Shown here piece after piece: positions 20,028 through 31,290 of a stretch of 64,000 nucleotides of DNA. Position 1 is the first letter of the stretch, and the number at the start of each line of letters is the position of its first letter. The stretch is from Medakamo hakoo (taxonomy: Eukaryota > Chlorophyta > Trebouxiophyceae > Coccomyxaceae): positions 434,001 to 498,000 of the forward strand of contig CP089455.1 in the NCBI GenBank assembly GCA_026636295.1, read 5' to 3'. Both the position numbers and the translations under genes were made by a program. The notes under the pieces were generated by a model. The model was not told the origin of the DNA and did no database searches. It saw nothing but the letters and a program-made list of their open reading frames with translations.

Positions 20028-22871
20028 TCAGGGCGACCGCCGGTGGATCAGCGACTTGCCGTGCTCCTCATACTCCGCCTTGCTCATCCACATCTGCTGG
20101 AACGAGCCGAGCGAAGCCAGGATCGACCCGCCGATCCAGACGCCAAACCGGCGTTCCAGGGCATTGCCAGGCGCCGCGACTTTGGGCTTGATGCCGGCGG
20201 CCGAACACGACGCTTCCGCCCCCTCCACCCCACCGTCAGCCAGGTCGCGCTCGATGCGGTCGCGCAGCTGGCTCATGGTGGACCCGCCGCCAGTCAACAC
20301 AACAGCGGAGAACAGGTCGCGGCGGATGTCCACGTCCGCGCCCGCGATGGAGTCGCGGATGAGGCCTGGGACGGAGCGGGGCGGGTTGCCGTCGGCGTTG
20401 CGGCCGTAGGGGGCGCCCAGGCCGTACACGTCGTGCAGGATGGAGGGCCGGAACAGGGCTTCGGGCACGGCGTACCGTTCAACCCCGATCCCCACCTCCG
20501 TGCCGTCGGGCAGTTCATACGGCGTGGGTTGGACGGGCGCGCCGCCGGGCGGGCCCTCAGACGGGTCGAATGGCGCGTCGGCCAGTCGGCACACGGCTTC
20601 CTTGGCGTCGGACAGCACGGAGGAAATGGACCAGGCCTTGTAGGACGCGTGTGTTTTAGGGAAGGGCGTGCGCACGGCCGACCACTCGCCAGGGCGCTTC
20701 TCCACTTTCTTGACCGAGTACGGCGGGTCGATTTTTGCGCCGGCCTTTTCCAGGGCGGCGCCCAGGGCGGCGGTCAAGGCCGCGCCGGCTAAGCGTTCGC
20801 GGCGCACCGATTTCTTCAGGAGGAAGCCGTCGTAGACGGCGGCGGCTGGGATGGATGGTTGGTGGGGGAATGGGGAGGCGTGAGTTTCTTTTCTTTCGAA
20901 GGTTGACGAGACGCCGACCGCCTCCTCTCTTCACTCTGCCGTCCTCCTTTCTCTTCTTTTTCGCCGCCTTTTCTCCACTCTCCCGCCGCCCTCCGCATCC
21001 AACGGAGGGGTTGTGATCAGCCAAGGAGCTCGTACGAACACCACCAACCATGGGCGAGGCTGTGAACCCGAAGGCCTACCCGCTGGCGGACGCGTCGGTG
21101 AGTTTGGAGGAGGCAAGCCGGCGGCTGCGCTCGCACGTGCCGCATGCCCCCGCACGCCGCCCGCCCACTCACGCCACGCCTCCCTCCCCACGCCGCCACA
21201 AACAGTTGTCCAACACCATCATGGACATCGTCCAACAGGCGTCCAACTATAAGCAGCTGCGCAAGGGCGCGAACGAAGGTGCGTTTTGCGTGTTTGGCGC
21301 GAGCGCAATGCGGCGGCTAGACGGCGCGACTGGTCGCGCCTTGCGGCCCGCCGGTGCGCAAGGATGCCATCCTCCTCCCACGCCGCCCACGCGCGCGGGC
21401 GGGTGAGCGTTTAGGGCACGCCCCTGGTGAGGCACCCACCACTCACGCACCCCCTCTCACCCTCCAAAAAAACACAACAGCGACCAAAACGCTGAACCGC
21501 GGCATCTCCGAGTTCGTGGTCATGGCCGCGGACACGGAGCCGATCGAGATCCTGCTCCACCTGCCCCTGCTGGCCGAAGACAAGAACGTGCCGTACGTCT
21601 TTGTCCCGTCCAAAGCCGCGCTGGGGCGGGCGTGCGGCGTGTCCCGGCCGGTGCGTTTTTTGGGAGGGGAGGGGAGGCCGCGGCCAAACCCCAACCCCGC
21701 TCGCGGGGCCCCCCTCTCACCCCATCTCTCCCTCCCGCCCCGACAACCGCAACAACAGGTCATCGCCGCGTCCGTCACCACGAACGAGGGCTCCCAGCTC
21801 AAGTCCCAGATCCAGGCGCTCAAGCTCAGCATCGAGAAGCTGCTGATCTGAGAGGAGAGGGCGGAGCGGCGGGGCGGGGGAGCGCACACGTGCGTGGTGC
21901 ACGCAGTCTCCCTGCCAAACAAGGACGGGAAGAGGACAGGGAGAGGGGGGGCCGCCGCGCCCACGCCCGAAAAAAAAACTGTAAAACCACCCCACAAACG
22001 AAAATTGTCTCTTTCTTACCTGTCGTCGCCTCGTGGCCGATGTCGACCACCACCGCCGTCGGCCGGCCCGTCGCAAAGGACGCCAGGACCGCGTTGCGAG
22101 ACAAAAACAGCGCCGGCGGCGCGTGGCCTTCAAACGCCATCTCGACCATGCGCTCCCGGTCCGCGTCGGACTGGACGGTGGGCTCAGCCAGCAGCCAGGG
22201 GTGTTCCTTTGGGTCGACGCGCAGGCGTTCACTGTTGTTGGGTGTGGCTGGCCGTGAGTTTCATGTCTCTCCAGCTGGGGGCGGGGAGCGCAAGGAAAAA
22301 CGCCGCCCCTCAAAACGCACGTCAGCGCGTGCTCCCACAGCGAGTCCAGCTGGTCCCAGTCCGCGTACGAGCCGTCGTCGGCGAAGAGGGGGGTGAGCTG
22401 TGTCGAAGTGCGTGCGGATGGGGAGGACGTGAGAAAAAAGGATGGAGGAGGTGGCGGGTCGGCTGGAAGAGATCGGCTGGAGGAGAGCCCGCGAGTTTTC
22501 GCGCACGCCCCTCTCTCCACCCTCGCCTACGTACCTCCATGCCGTCCCGCCGGTAGTTGACGGCCTGCGTGCCGACGTACAGCCCCCGCCGGTCGGCGGC
22601 CCCAGACGGCGCAGCGCCGGACGAGCCGGCGATGCGGCCGACGACAGACGGGAACACTGCTTTAGGGGTGTCCTCGCCCGCATAGCCAGCCTTCATGTTG
22701 AGCGAACCGGCATCCAGGACGACGGCATTGATCTCGTCTGCGGCGTTGAGGCAGGTGAGGTGGGAGGGCGCGCGTGAGAACCGAGTTTTTTTTTTTCGGC
22801 GAGGCCATTTGCGGCGCCGACAACGCAAGAAGAGAGTTTTCTCTCCTCCCCAACGCACCGCCGCCAAACAT
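20028..22871 (-). CDS. ARP4: Actin-related protein 4 (BAF53-like)
   Basis: Five exons: 22859-22871, 22535-22737, 22321-22397, 22020-22231 and 20028-20845. They sum to 441 codons including the stop, and every junction keeps phase. The 13-nt first exon encodes MFGG and joins to give [15 protein letters not shown], matching ARP4 (M-GGDE). [56 protein letters not shown] and the C-terminal [25 protein letters not shown] are actin/ARP4 signatures. ARP4 is a nuclear subunit of SWI/SNF, INO80/SWR1 and NuA4-type complexes. The last intron (20846-22019, 1174 nt) is about ten times longer than other introns here and contains the complete SNU13 gene on the other strand. Confidence 0.95.
21050..21851 (+). 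CDS. SNU13: SNU13/NHP2L1 (15.5K) L7Ae-family RNA-binding protein
   Basis: Exons 21050-21097, 21206-21278, 21481-21650 and 21759-21851 give 127 residues, the normal family length. The sequence [55 protein letters not shown] and CGVSRPVIAASVT is nearly identical to SNU13 of other eukaryotes. It binds kink-turns in U4 snRNA and box C/D snoRNAs, and serves in the U4/U6.U5 tri-snRNP and snoRNPs in nucleus and nucleolus. The whole gene lies inside the last ARP4 intron on the opposite strand, with three introns of its own (donors GTGAGT, GTGCGT, GTGCGT). Confidence 0.97.
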
Positions 22872-23073
22872 GGTGCCGGGGTTCTGCATGACGGGCGAGG
22901 GGGCCAGGCGCTCCCGGCGGCGTGCGTCGAAAAGGGAAAAGGGGTCGAGGTGACGCCGTCCGCGGGCTCTTTTTTTGCGTCCTCCCGCTACAGAGGTCTG
23001 GCCGAGGCGTTCGCCCAGCCAGAAGAGCATTGAAAGGAAAGAACAGCGGCGCCGTCCCGCCGCCAGAACACAC

Positions 23074-23259
23074 ATGTCCACGGACACCCACTTACCGCCC
23101 AAGAAGCGCTACACCCAGACGCCCCCACAGGCGCCCCCACAAGCCATCGAAACCTCTAAAATCCGTGGCACCGCCCCACCGCGCGCACCCCGCGTCGGCC
23201 CGGACTATCAAGCGGACATCCCGGACCTCCTGCCCAAGCCCGCGCTTGGAGCGGAGTGA
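23074..23259 (+). CDS. 61-aa ORF with an ELM2-like motif
   Basis: ATG at 23074, TGA at 23257-23259, no intron needed. The last third reads APRVGPDYQADIPDLLP (residues 38-54). It matches the start of ELM2 domains (VG-x-x-YQA-x-IP), found in HDAC-complex scaffolds such as MTA, MIER and CoREST. Nothing else of an ELM2 or SANT domain follows before the next gene. It is either a small stand-alone protein, the first exon of a gene I fail to see spliced, or an upstream ORF on the FAN mRNA, whose ATG lies 127 nt downstream. It diverges from ARP4 across 202 bp. Codon usage (G/C-rich third positions) looks coding. Confidence 0.45.
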   Translation: MSTDTHLPPKKRYTQTPPQAPPQAIETSKIRGTAPPRAPRVGPDYQADIPDLLPKPALGAE

Positions 23260-23386
23260 GGAGGGAGGACTGAGGTCCCTGTTGGGCGTGGTTTGGAGCT
23301 TGTGCGGTCCCTGACCTGTCCGTGACGGTGCCTTGCGTTTCGACCATCCCCGCGCGCGCGGCCCTCTCGACCTCCCCACCCCAAAA

Positions 23387-26300
23387 ATGCTCCGCACCGG
23401 CCACCGCGCCCGCCGCTTCACTTTACTCCTCCTAGAGGAGGGTGAGGACTATGTGGGCGACTGGGTCGCGACTTTGACAGGTTGGCCGCGCGGCGCGCCC
23501 GGAGGTGAAGCCGCGGGCCCGGCCAGTCCGCTACCCGGCCGCTTGCGCCTGGCCAGCCAGTCGCTGTTTTTCGAGGCGGACGACACGCGTGTGCCCGTCG
23601 TTCGCCTACCCTTCACAGCTGTCCTGCGGCTGGAGCCGGTGGGCGGGACGGGTGGGAGTGCGTTCGAGGTCGTCGCCACGGCCGTGACGCGCATGAAGGC
23701 GCACGCGGCCGACGCGCCGTACGAGTTTGATCGCTTTGACGGCGACCGCAGTGGCGGCGGGCACGCCGGCACGGGCCCGTCCCTCGGCCCGCCGCCCGCC
23801 TGGCGGTTCAGCCTGCCGTACGCTCCCTTAGAAGCCGTCCTGCCGGCCGCGCACACGTACCTGGCCGCGTCCCGCCTGCCGCACGCCGAGCGAGAGGCCG
23901 CGCTGGCGCAGCTGGCGGCAGACCGCGTGGCGGCCGCCGTCTTTGACCCGTCCCGCCTCGCCGACTTCACCGAGACCGTAGCCTGGGAGGGCCCTGCTCG
24001 CTTGGCGGGTCCTTTGACGTCCCAGGCCGGGCGCCTGGCCTTGACGGACGCCCGGCTCTACTGGCAGCCGCTGGACGATTTGGATGGCGATTCTCCAGTG
24101 CGGTCGCACGCCCTGGCCCGGGTCGGCGCGTTCGCTAAAAGGCGGTCCGGCCTGCGACCTCTCGGCCTGGAAATATTTTTCCTGGAGGAGGGAGGCGACC
24201 GGGACGGGACCTGGGGCGCGCCGTCCGCGCTGTTCACGTTCCCGTCCGCCACCGCCCGCGACGGCCTCGCGGCCGCCCTGGCGCGCTCGCCCGCCCTGGG
24301 CACGGCCGGGCCCGGCGGGTCGGCCTCTGCCGCGTCCCGCGCCGCCGCCTTTGAATCCGATACCGGCATTGCAGCTGTGACGGACGCCTGGGCGGCTGGA
24401 AAGGTGTCCAACCTGGACTACCTCCTGTTTTTAAACCTGGCGTCCGGGCGGTCGTTCGCCGACGTGTCGCAGTACCCCGTCGTCCCCTGGGTGTTGTCCG
24501 ATTTTTCATCGGAGACACTGGACCTGTCCAACCCGGCCGCCTTCCGGGACCTGTCCAAGCCCATGGGCGCGCTCCACGCCGGCCGCCTGGCCACGCTGCG
24601 CGAGAGAATGGCGCACATGCCGCCTGGGAGTGGACCCGACGCACCGTTTTTGTACGGCACGCACTACTCCTGCCCGGGCTACGTCCTCTTCTGGCTCGTC
24701 CGGGCGGCGCCCGCACACATGCTGCGGCTGCAAGCCGGGCGGTTTGACGCGCCCGACCGCTTGTTCAGCTCCGTGGCCGAGTCGTGGACGTCCGCCTCCT
24801 CCAGCCCCGCCGACGTCAAAGAACTCATCCCGGAGTTTTATTTAGGAGACCCGTCTTTTTTAATCAACGGCTCCGGCTTGGCGTTGGGCCGGCGCCAGGA
24901 CGGGCGGCCGGTTGGGGATGTGGTCCTGCCGCCGTGGGCGGGTGGTGGCTCTCCCACCGAAAAGGCCGCTGCCTTCCTGCGGTCCCACCGCGCGGCCCTG
25001 GAATCGCCGACCGTGTCGGCCAACCTGCACCACTGGATAGACTTGGTGTTTGGGTGGAAGGCGCGCGGGGCGGCCGCAGCCGCGGCGGACAACGTGTTCC
25101 ACCCGCTGACGTACGCGGAGAGCCTCCCGCCCGACCTGGACGCCGCGTTCCCCGAGCCGCGCGCCCGCGCCGCGCTCGAGGTGCAGGTGGCGGAATTCGG
25201 GCAGTGCCCGCGCCAGCTGTTCAAGGCGCCGCACCCGCGGCGGCGGGTGTGTCCGCGGTGGGAAGAGGGCGGGGGCGGGGGCGGCGCCGGGCCGCCTTCG
25301 TCCACGCCCTCCTCGCCTGCGGCCCTGGCCCTGGCGGTGCTCGCGACGGTCGGCGCGGCTGTCGACGGTGGCGGCGTTTCCGCGGACGACGGCCCGCCCA
25401 CCATCCCTCCAGGTGGCGTCGGTCCGGAGCAGCTGGCGGCCTTGGACGTGCTGCCGGTGGAGGCGGGGAGCGCGGCGGCAGTGGAGGAGGAGGGTGCAGC
25501 GGCGCCGGCTGCTGAGCCCCGGCAGGCCGCGGCGGCGCCACCACCGCCCGCGGTCGTCGCCCTCCCTCCGCCGCCGCCGCCACAGCCAGCACGCCCGCAA
25601 CCCCAGCCCGCGCCCAGCCCGGCCGCCCGCCTGGCCGGCGCGGCGGTCGGCGTCCTGGCGGGCGCTGCAGCAGCGGCGACGGGTGGCGGTGGCGGAGAAA
25701 CGAGCGGCGGCGGCCTGTCCTCCACGCTGCGCGGCTTGTTTGGCGGTGGCGGTGCGTCGCGGCGGGCGAGCTCCGCGGGCGGCGGTCCGGCCACACCCGC
25801 GCTCGCCGCCCTGACCCCGACCACGGGACCCTGGGGCCCGGCCGCAGGCTCCCGCCTGGCCGCGCTGGCCCCCACCCCGCCGACCCGCGTCTCCACTCTC
25901 GCGGGCGGCGTGTCGGCCCTCGCCGCCGCGCGCGGGCTGGGCACGGACGTCGTGGCCTACGCCGTCGGCCCGGCGGGCGTGCTCCAGTCTGCGAGCGTCA
26001 ACGCGGGCGCCCGCTTACGGAGCGCGCCGCTGTGCCCCGGCACGCCGCTGGCCTGCCTGGCGCTCCTGCCTGGCAGCGGAAAGGCCGGCGGCACCCGCCC
26101 GGCCCACCTCACCGCTCTGGCCGGCGCCCAGGACGGCATGGTGCACGCCTACCAGCCCGCGGCTGGGGCTGTTGTCGGGTGCTGGGCCGCGCACGACGAC
26201 GGGGTCACGGCGGCCGTGCTGGTCGGGAGTGGGAGTGGCAGCGGGGCGCCCTCCCGCCTCGCCACGGCTTCGTGGGATGGCACCGTCCGCCTGTGGGCCC

Positions 26301-26941
26301 TGGACGGCCCGTCTCCACCCTGGGCCGGCAGCAGTCCTGCCACGCCCGTCGTCACCTACACGGCCCCGCCGCCGTCCCCGGGTGACGCCCCACCGGGCGT
26401 GTGGGCCCTGGCTGTGGAGGCGGGGCACCTCGCGCTCGCTGGCACGGAAAGCGGTGGCCTGTTTGGGTGGGACGCTCGTTCCCCGCCCGGCGCCGGGCCT
26501 GCCGTGTCTTTACCCAACCTCGTCCCGGCTGGGGACTATGTGGCCGGCCTGGCCCTGGCGCCGGCCGGGCGTGGAGCCGGCCCAGCGGCCGTGGTCGCGG
26601 CGTGCGGCGACGGCCGCTTGAGACTGGTCGACCTCCGCGGCGGCGGGAGTGGGTTCGAGTCTGTCGCCGCGTCGTCTCCACCAGCGGGCGCGCCGCTGAG
26701 GTGTGTGGCATCGGACGGCGCCGCCGCCGTCGCTGGCACGGAAGACGGCCGCCTGGTGGTGTGGGACGTGCGCAGCGGCGACAGTTGCGACGGCGGCTCT
26801 AGTGCGCTGCTGCCCGCGCTGACGGTGGCGCCTGGCAGCGCCGTGGCCGCGGTGACGGTGGGCGCGCCCAGCGGCGGGAAGGCGCTCGTCGTCCTGGCTG
26901 GGGACGAAGGCGGCGGCGTGTCTGTGTTCAGGAGCGGGTAG
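23387..26941 (+). CDS. FAN/NSMAF-like GRAM-BEACH-WD40 protein
   Basis: A single 3.6-kb exon, 1184 residues. I chose the ATG at 23387, right before RRFTLLLLEEGEDYVGDW, which matches the NSMAF N-terminus. Order: N-terminal FAN region with RLASQSLFFEADDTRVPVVRLPF, then a GRAM/PH-like domain about 185-315 (LTDARLYWQPL). The BEACH domain spans about 335-590 (KVSNLDYLLFLNLASGRSFADVSQYPVVPWVL, FLYGTHYSCPGYVLFWLVR, ELIPEFYLGDPSFLIN). A 250-residue Ala/Pro/Gly linker and about six WD40 repeats follow from about 850 to the end. FAN couples membranes and receptors to neutral sphingomyelinase in animals; in algae a vesicle/membrane scaffolding role is the safer inference. The linker is much longer than in human NSMAF. 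Confidence 0.9.
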   Translation: MLRTGHRARRFTLLLLEEGEDYVGDWVATLTGWPRGAPGGEAAGPASPLPGRLRLASQSLFFEADDTRVPVVRLPFTAVLRLEPVGGTGGSAFEVVATAVTRMKAHAADAPYEFDRFDGDRSGGGHAGTGPSLGPPPAWRFSLPYAPLEAVLPAAHTYLAASRLPHAEREAALAQLAADRVAAAVFDPSRLADFTETVAWEGPARLAGPLTSQAGRLALTDARLYWQPLDDLDGDSPVRSHALARVGAFAKRRSGLRPLGLEIFFLEEGGDRDGTWGAPSALFTFPSATARDGLAAALARSPALGTAGPGGSASAASRAAAFESDTGIAAVTDAWAAGKVSNLDYLLFLNLASGRSFADVSQYPVVPWVLSDFSSETLDLSNPAAFRDLSKPMGALHAGRLATLRERMAHMPPGSGPDAPFLYGTHYSCPGYVLFWLVRAAPAHMLRLQAGRFDAPDRLFSSVAESWTSASSSPADVKELIPEFYLGDPSFLINGSGLALGRRQDGRPVGDVVLPPWAGGGSPTEKAAAFLRSHRAALESPTVSANLHHWIDLVFGWKARGAAAAAADNVFHPLTYAESLPPDLDAAFPEPRARAALEVQVAEFGQCPRQLFKAPHPRRRVCPRWEEGGGGGGAGPPSSTPSSPAALALAVLATVGAAVDGGGVSADDGPPTIPPGGVGPEQLAALDVLPVEAGSAAAVEEEGAAAPAAEPRQAAAAPPPPAVVALPPPPPPQPARPQPQPAPSPAARLAGAAVGVLAGAAAAATGGGGGETSGGGLSSTLRGLFGGGGASRRASSAGGGPATPALAALTPTTGPWGPAAGSRLAALAPTPPTRVSTLAGGVSALAAARGLGTDVVAYAVGPAGVLQSASVNAGARLRSAPLCPGTPLACLALLPGSGKAGGTRPAHLTALAGAQDGMVHAYQPAAGAVVGCWAAHDDGVTAAVLVGSGSGSGAPSRLATASWDGTVRLWALDGPSPPWAGSSPATPVVTYTAPPPSPGDAPPGVWALAVEAGHLALAGTESGGLFGWDARSPPGAGPAVSLPNLVPAGDYVAGLALAPAGRGAGPAAVVAACGDGRLRLVDLRGGGSGFESVAASSPPAGAPLRCVASDGAAAVAGTEDGRLVVWDVRSGDSCDGGSSALLPALTVAPGSAVAAVTVGAPSGGKALVVLAGDEGGGVSVFRSG

Positions 26942-27147
26942 AGAGAGAGGCAGGTCGGGCAGTGGGGAGAGCGCGGCAAGAGGGTGAAAAGCAAAAAAAA
27001 CAAGCTCCCATCATTCTCTCTTCTTTCTACCGGCGCCCGTGTCACCTACAGCGCGCCGGCCCACGCGCCCGCGACCTCACCAGGCTACACACGCGCGTCT
27101 CCACCCCACACCAGGGCTGGCAGGACGCGCGCACCGCCTTGTGACGA

Positions 27148-30100
27148 ATGAACGCGCTCAAGGTGCGTGGTGTGCGGCGTTCGCGCGCTCGACCACATCT
27201 GTTCTGCGCGAAAAAAAACACGCCCGCCCTCACGCCACCACCACCACTCCACCCACACAACAGTCCGAGAAGCGGCAGATGGCTGACCCGGGTGCCGGCG
27301 CCGGCCCGTCCGGCAAGGACGCGGCCGCCGGCTTCGCGCCCAACACCAGCCTGACGGTGCGTTTTTTTTTTGCGCGGCGCCGCGCCGACGTCGGGGGCGA
27401 GCGAGCGAGCGTGGCGTGGCGCCGCCGCCCGCGTTTTGTGCGTGCCGCGCTCACACACGCCCTCGCCCCCCACACTCACCACAACAGGAGGAGGAGATCG
27501 AGCGCGTCGTCGCTCCCGAATCCGCCGTCGAGGAGGAGGAGCGCCTGCGCCGTGAGCGTGAGGCGGCCCAGGTGAGAGAGGCAGGGAGCGTTTTTGATGC
27601 GAAAGACGGCGCAAGACGGAGGAAAAAAAAACCACCACCGCGTAGACAGCCGCAGTGCTGTGCGCGGGGGTGGACCGGGCGTCGGCGTACGGCCTGGTGG
27701 TGGTGGTGGCGCGGGAAACGGCGTGACGGCGCCAGCGGCGACGCCCCAAACACACCGTCGGTCCCCCATCGCGCGCACTTGGCCTCTCAACCTCGCCGCT
27801 CTCCCCACACACCCACACAGCCCGTCGCGCCCTCGGGCGTCGCCGTCCTGACGTCCAACAAGGCCGCCCAGCTGGACCACCTGCTCAATCAGACGGATAT
27901 GTACACCAAGTTCCTGTCGGAACAGATGCAGAGCATCGAGGAGAAGACGGAGGCGGAAGCCGCGGCCGAAGCCGCGGCCGCGGCTGCGTCCGGCCCGGCC
28001 GCCAAGCGCCCACGCAAAGCGTCGGCCGGCACTGCCCGCGGCGGTGCGTCCGGCTCCGGCGGGGCTTCCGGCGTATCCCCCACCCAGGTAAGACACAGAG
28101 CACGCTGTGCCGCGAGGTTTGGGCGGGCGTGCGGGCCTGGTGGCGGGCGCGGCCGTGGTTGTGGCGCGTGGCCGCACGGACGCGCGAGCGTTTCCTCTCA
28201 CACACCTTCTGCCCTCCCTCCGTCCATCCGACAGGAGCTCCTGCCGCTCGTCAAGGGCGAGCTGCGCGACTACCAGCTCAAAGGCGTGAAGTGGCTCATC
28301 TCCCTGTACCAAAACGGCCTCAACGGCATCCTGGCCGACCAGATGGGCCTGGGCAAGACCGTCCAGACGATCGGGTTCTTGTCCCACCTGAAATCCAAGG
28401 GCGTGCACGGCCCCTTTTTAATCGTCGGCCCGCTGTCTACCTTACCCAACTGGGTGGCCGAAGTCGAACGGTGGACGCCGTCCATCGGTGCCGTCCTGTA
28501 CCACGGCTCCAAAGACGAGCGGGCGGCCCTGCGTAAAACCCGGCTGGGCCCGGCCTCGGCGCGCGTCACGCCGTCTTTTCCCATCGTCGTCACGTCGTAC
28601 GAGATCGTCCTGGCCGACGTCAAGTTCCTGGCTCAGTACAAGTGGAAGTACGTGGTCGTGGACGAAGGCCACCGCCTGAAGAACATGAACTGCCGCCTGC
28701 TGCGCGAGCTGCGCGCCATCCCGACGGCCAACAAGCTGCTGCTGACGGGTGAGTTGGTGGGATGGGTGAGAGGGGTGGGTGGCCTGCGCAAAGCTTTTTC
28801 CTCCACGACCCGACCACTCGACTTTCGCAAACGCACCCCTCACCCCGCCCCACCACCCCCGATCGATGCTCCACCCTCATCACAGGCACGCCCCTGCAAA
28901 ATAACCTGTCGGAGCTGTGGTCCCTGCTCAACTTTTTACTGCCCGACATTTTCGGGTCGCTTGCCGACTTTGAGTCGTGGTTTGACTTTTCGGCCGTCGG
29001 CCAGGAGGGTGGGGACAAGGAGATTGCCGCCCAGGAACAGCGCGGGCGGGTGGTCACCAAGCTGCACTCCATTCTGAAGTGAGTTTACGTTGATGGTTGG
29101 GGAGGGGGGGGAGGGACGGGCGGGGCGGGATGCTGGGAGGGTGCTGTGCCGGCGCGAGTTGGCTGGACCTCATGCCGCCTCACCACGCCCACCCCCACCC
29201 CCACACAGGCCTTTCCTGCTGCGCCGCATCAAGACGGACGTAGAGACGAGCCTGCCGTCTAAAAAAGAAATCCTGTTGTACGCCCAGATGACGCCCCTCC
29301 AGAAGAAGTTGGACAAGGAGCTGCGCGACAAGACGCTCCAGGTGCGAGGTTGGGCGCGACAACTTTCGGTTCCTTCCGCCCGCGCCGCACCCCCACCCCT
29401 CCCGCCTTTTTCTCCGCGCTCCCGGTGCGAGGCTGCCCATTCATCTTGCGCACCTGTCCCCCAATCGGTGCACCAACGCCGCACGGCTTGTGTGCTTGTC
29501 CGCACCAAACACACTCCACTCCACTCAAAATCTTGCCTCACCGTCTAAAAATCGCCGCGCGCACCCTCCTTTCCCCTCCTTTCTCCGCACCGTCACCGCA
29601 GGAGACTATGGCCGCCACCGCCAAGGCCGCCAAAGCCCGCGGCAGCGGCACCGCGTCCGTTGCGACGCTGAACAACGCGCTCATGCAAATGCGGAAAAAC
29701 TGCAACCACCCGGACCTCATCACGTCCGCCTTCGACGGCTCGGAATTCCTGCCCAGTGCGAAGGAGTTGGTTGCCCAGTGCGGCAAAATGCAGCTGTTGG
29801 ACCGCATCCTCAAGAAACTGAAGGCGGGCGGCCACAAAGTTCTCATTTTTTCACAGGTAAGGCCGTTGCTTTTTTGTGTGGTAAGCCCGCGCCGCACACC
29901 CACCCCGCTCCCCTTTCTCCGCACGCCGCCGCCACATGACTGCGGACATGTTGCGCACATGCCCCGTGGCCATGCGCAGCAAAACAACACGCCCGCACCT
30001 ATCAGCGCACCTCGTAACGCTTGCTCCGCAAACTTACTCCACTCACATCTCCGCGCTCCCGCCGCCGCTCCGCCGCAGATGACCAAGGTCCTGGACCTGC

Positions 30101-31058
30101 TGGACCACTACCTGGACGAGCTGGGCCACACCGCGTGCCGCATCGACGGCAACGTGTCCTGGCAAGACCGCCAGGACGCGATGAAACGGTTCAACACTGA
30201 CCCCGATACCTTCGCGTTCCTATTGTCTACGCGCGCCGGTGGGCTCGGCATCAACCTGACTGCAGCGGACACCGTCATCATCTACGACTCGGACTGGAAC
30301 CCGCACAATGACATGCAGGTGCGGAGGAAAGGGAGGGTGGGAACGGGTGCGGCGCGGGGTTACAGTTTTTGATGGAAGAGGGTTGGAGTGCGGAAATAGA
30401 AGGCAGCGCCCCACCCAGGCACCGACTTGCGCCGCACGCCACCACGGCTGCGTCGCAGGAGCTAGGGCATTGCTCCGCACGAGAAAGCACGCATCGAAAC
30501 CCCGCACTCCCCCTCGCCTGACGCACTTTACTCACTCAAAAAAAAACAAACAACACAGGCCATGGACCGTTGCCATCGCCTGGGCCAAGACCGGCCCGTC
30601 CTCGTCCTCCGTCTAGCCACCGCGCACAGCGTGGAAGGCAAGCTACTGAAGAAAGCCAACTCCAAGCTCGCGCTGGAACGCCTGGTCATCAAGAAGGGCG
30701 CGTTCCTGCCGACGGCAGAAAAGGTGAGAAGAAGCGCAGCAGGTCGCGTGCGGTTGTGTCGACCTCCCTCTCCACTCTCTCTTCCTCTCTCACCCAACCC
30801 CACTCCCCTCCCCCTCAACAGGCCGACCCCAGCAAGGCCAGCCTGTCGGCCGAAGAACTGATGGAGCTGCTCAAGTCCGACGCGTCCCTGGCGGACGTGC
30901 CCCAGTCCGCGTCCGTGTCGGACAAGGACTTGACGGCCCTGCTCGACCGCAAGCACATGGTCAACTCGGCGGTGGCGCCGCCATACGAGGCGTCCGGGCC
31001 TGGGTGGGAAGTCGTCGCCCAGATGGACGGGAGCGGCTTACTGGCTGGTGTGCAGTGA
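27148..31058 (+). CDS. DDM1: DDM1/HELLS (LSH) SNF2-family chromatin remodeller
   Basis: Eleven exons: 27148-27162, 27264-27356, 27488-27571, 27821-28087, 28235-28748, 28886-29078, 29209-29341, 29602-29856, 30079-30318, 30559-30723 and 30822-31058, 731 residues. The Walker A motif [12 protein letters not shown] is near 190, the DEGH box ([17 protein letters not shown]) near 294, then [21 protein letters not shown] and [10 protein letters not shown]. The helicase C half follows with [29 protein letters not shown] and [36 protein letters not shown] and the N-terminal [11 protein letters not shown] segment favour DDM1/HELLS over ISWI or CHD. It is expected in the nucleus, needed for DNA methylation and heterochromatin. 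The five-codon first exon is inferred; a Met at the start of MADPGAG in exon 2 is an alternative. It is the most intron-rich gene here. Confidence 0.93.
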
Positions 31059-31290
31059 GTGTGTGGAGTGGGAGAGAGAGAAAGCGGGGAGAGGAGGAGG
31101 ACTGTTTGCGGCCGCGACCCCACCCGACCCTGCGCGTGCCTCCACGAAAAAAGAAACGACGAAACCCGGCGTGTGTGTGTTAATTCCTCAGTCATTCCCC
31201 CCGGCGTGTGTTCTGCATCGTGCGAAGTCTCGAAGCGTGTGGGGCGCAGGCCTGGCAACGGCCATTTCACAAAACCGGTCCCTCACACTC

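Noticed and set aside
26648-26662. A tRNA T-loop-like string (GGTTCGAGTC)
   Set aside because: It lies inside the FAN WD40 coding region, and no acceptor stem or anticodon arm can be folded around it.
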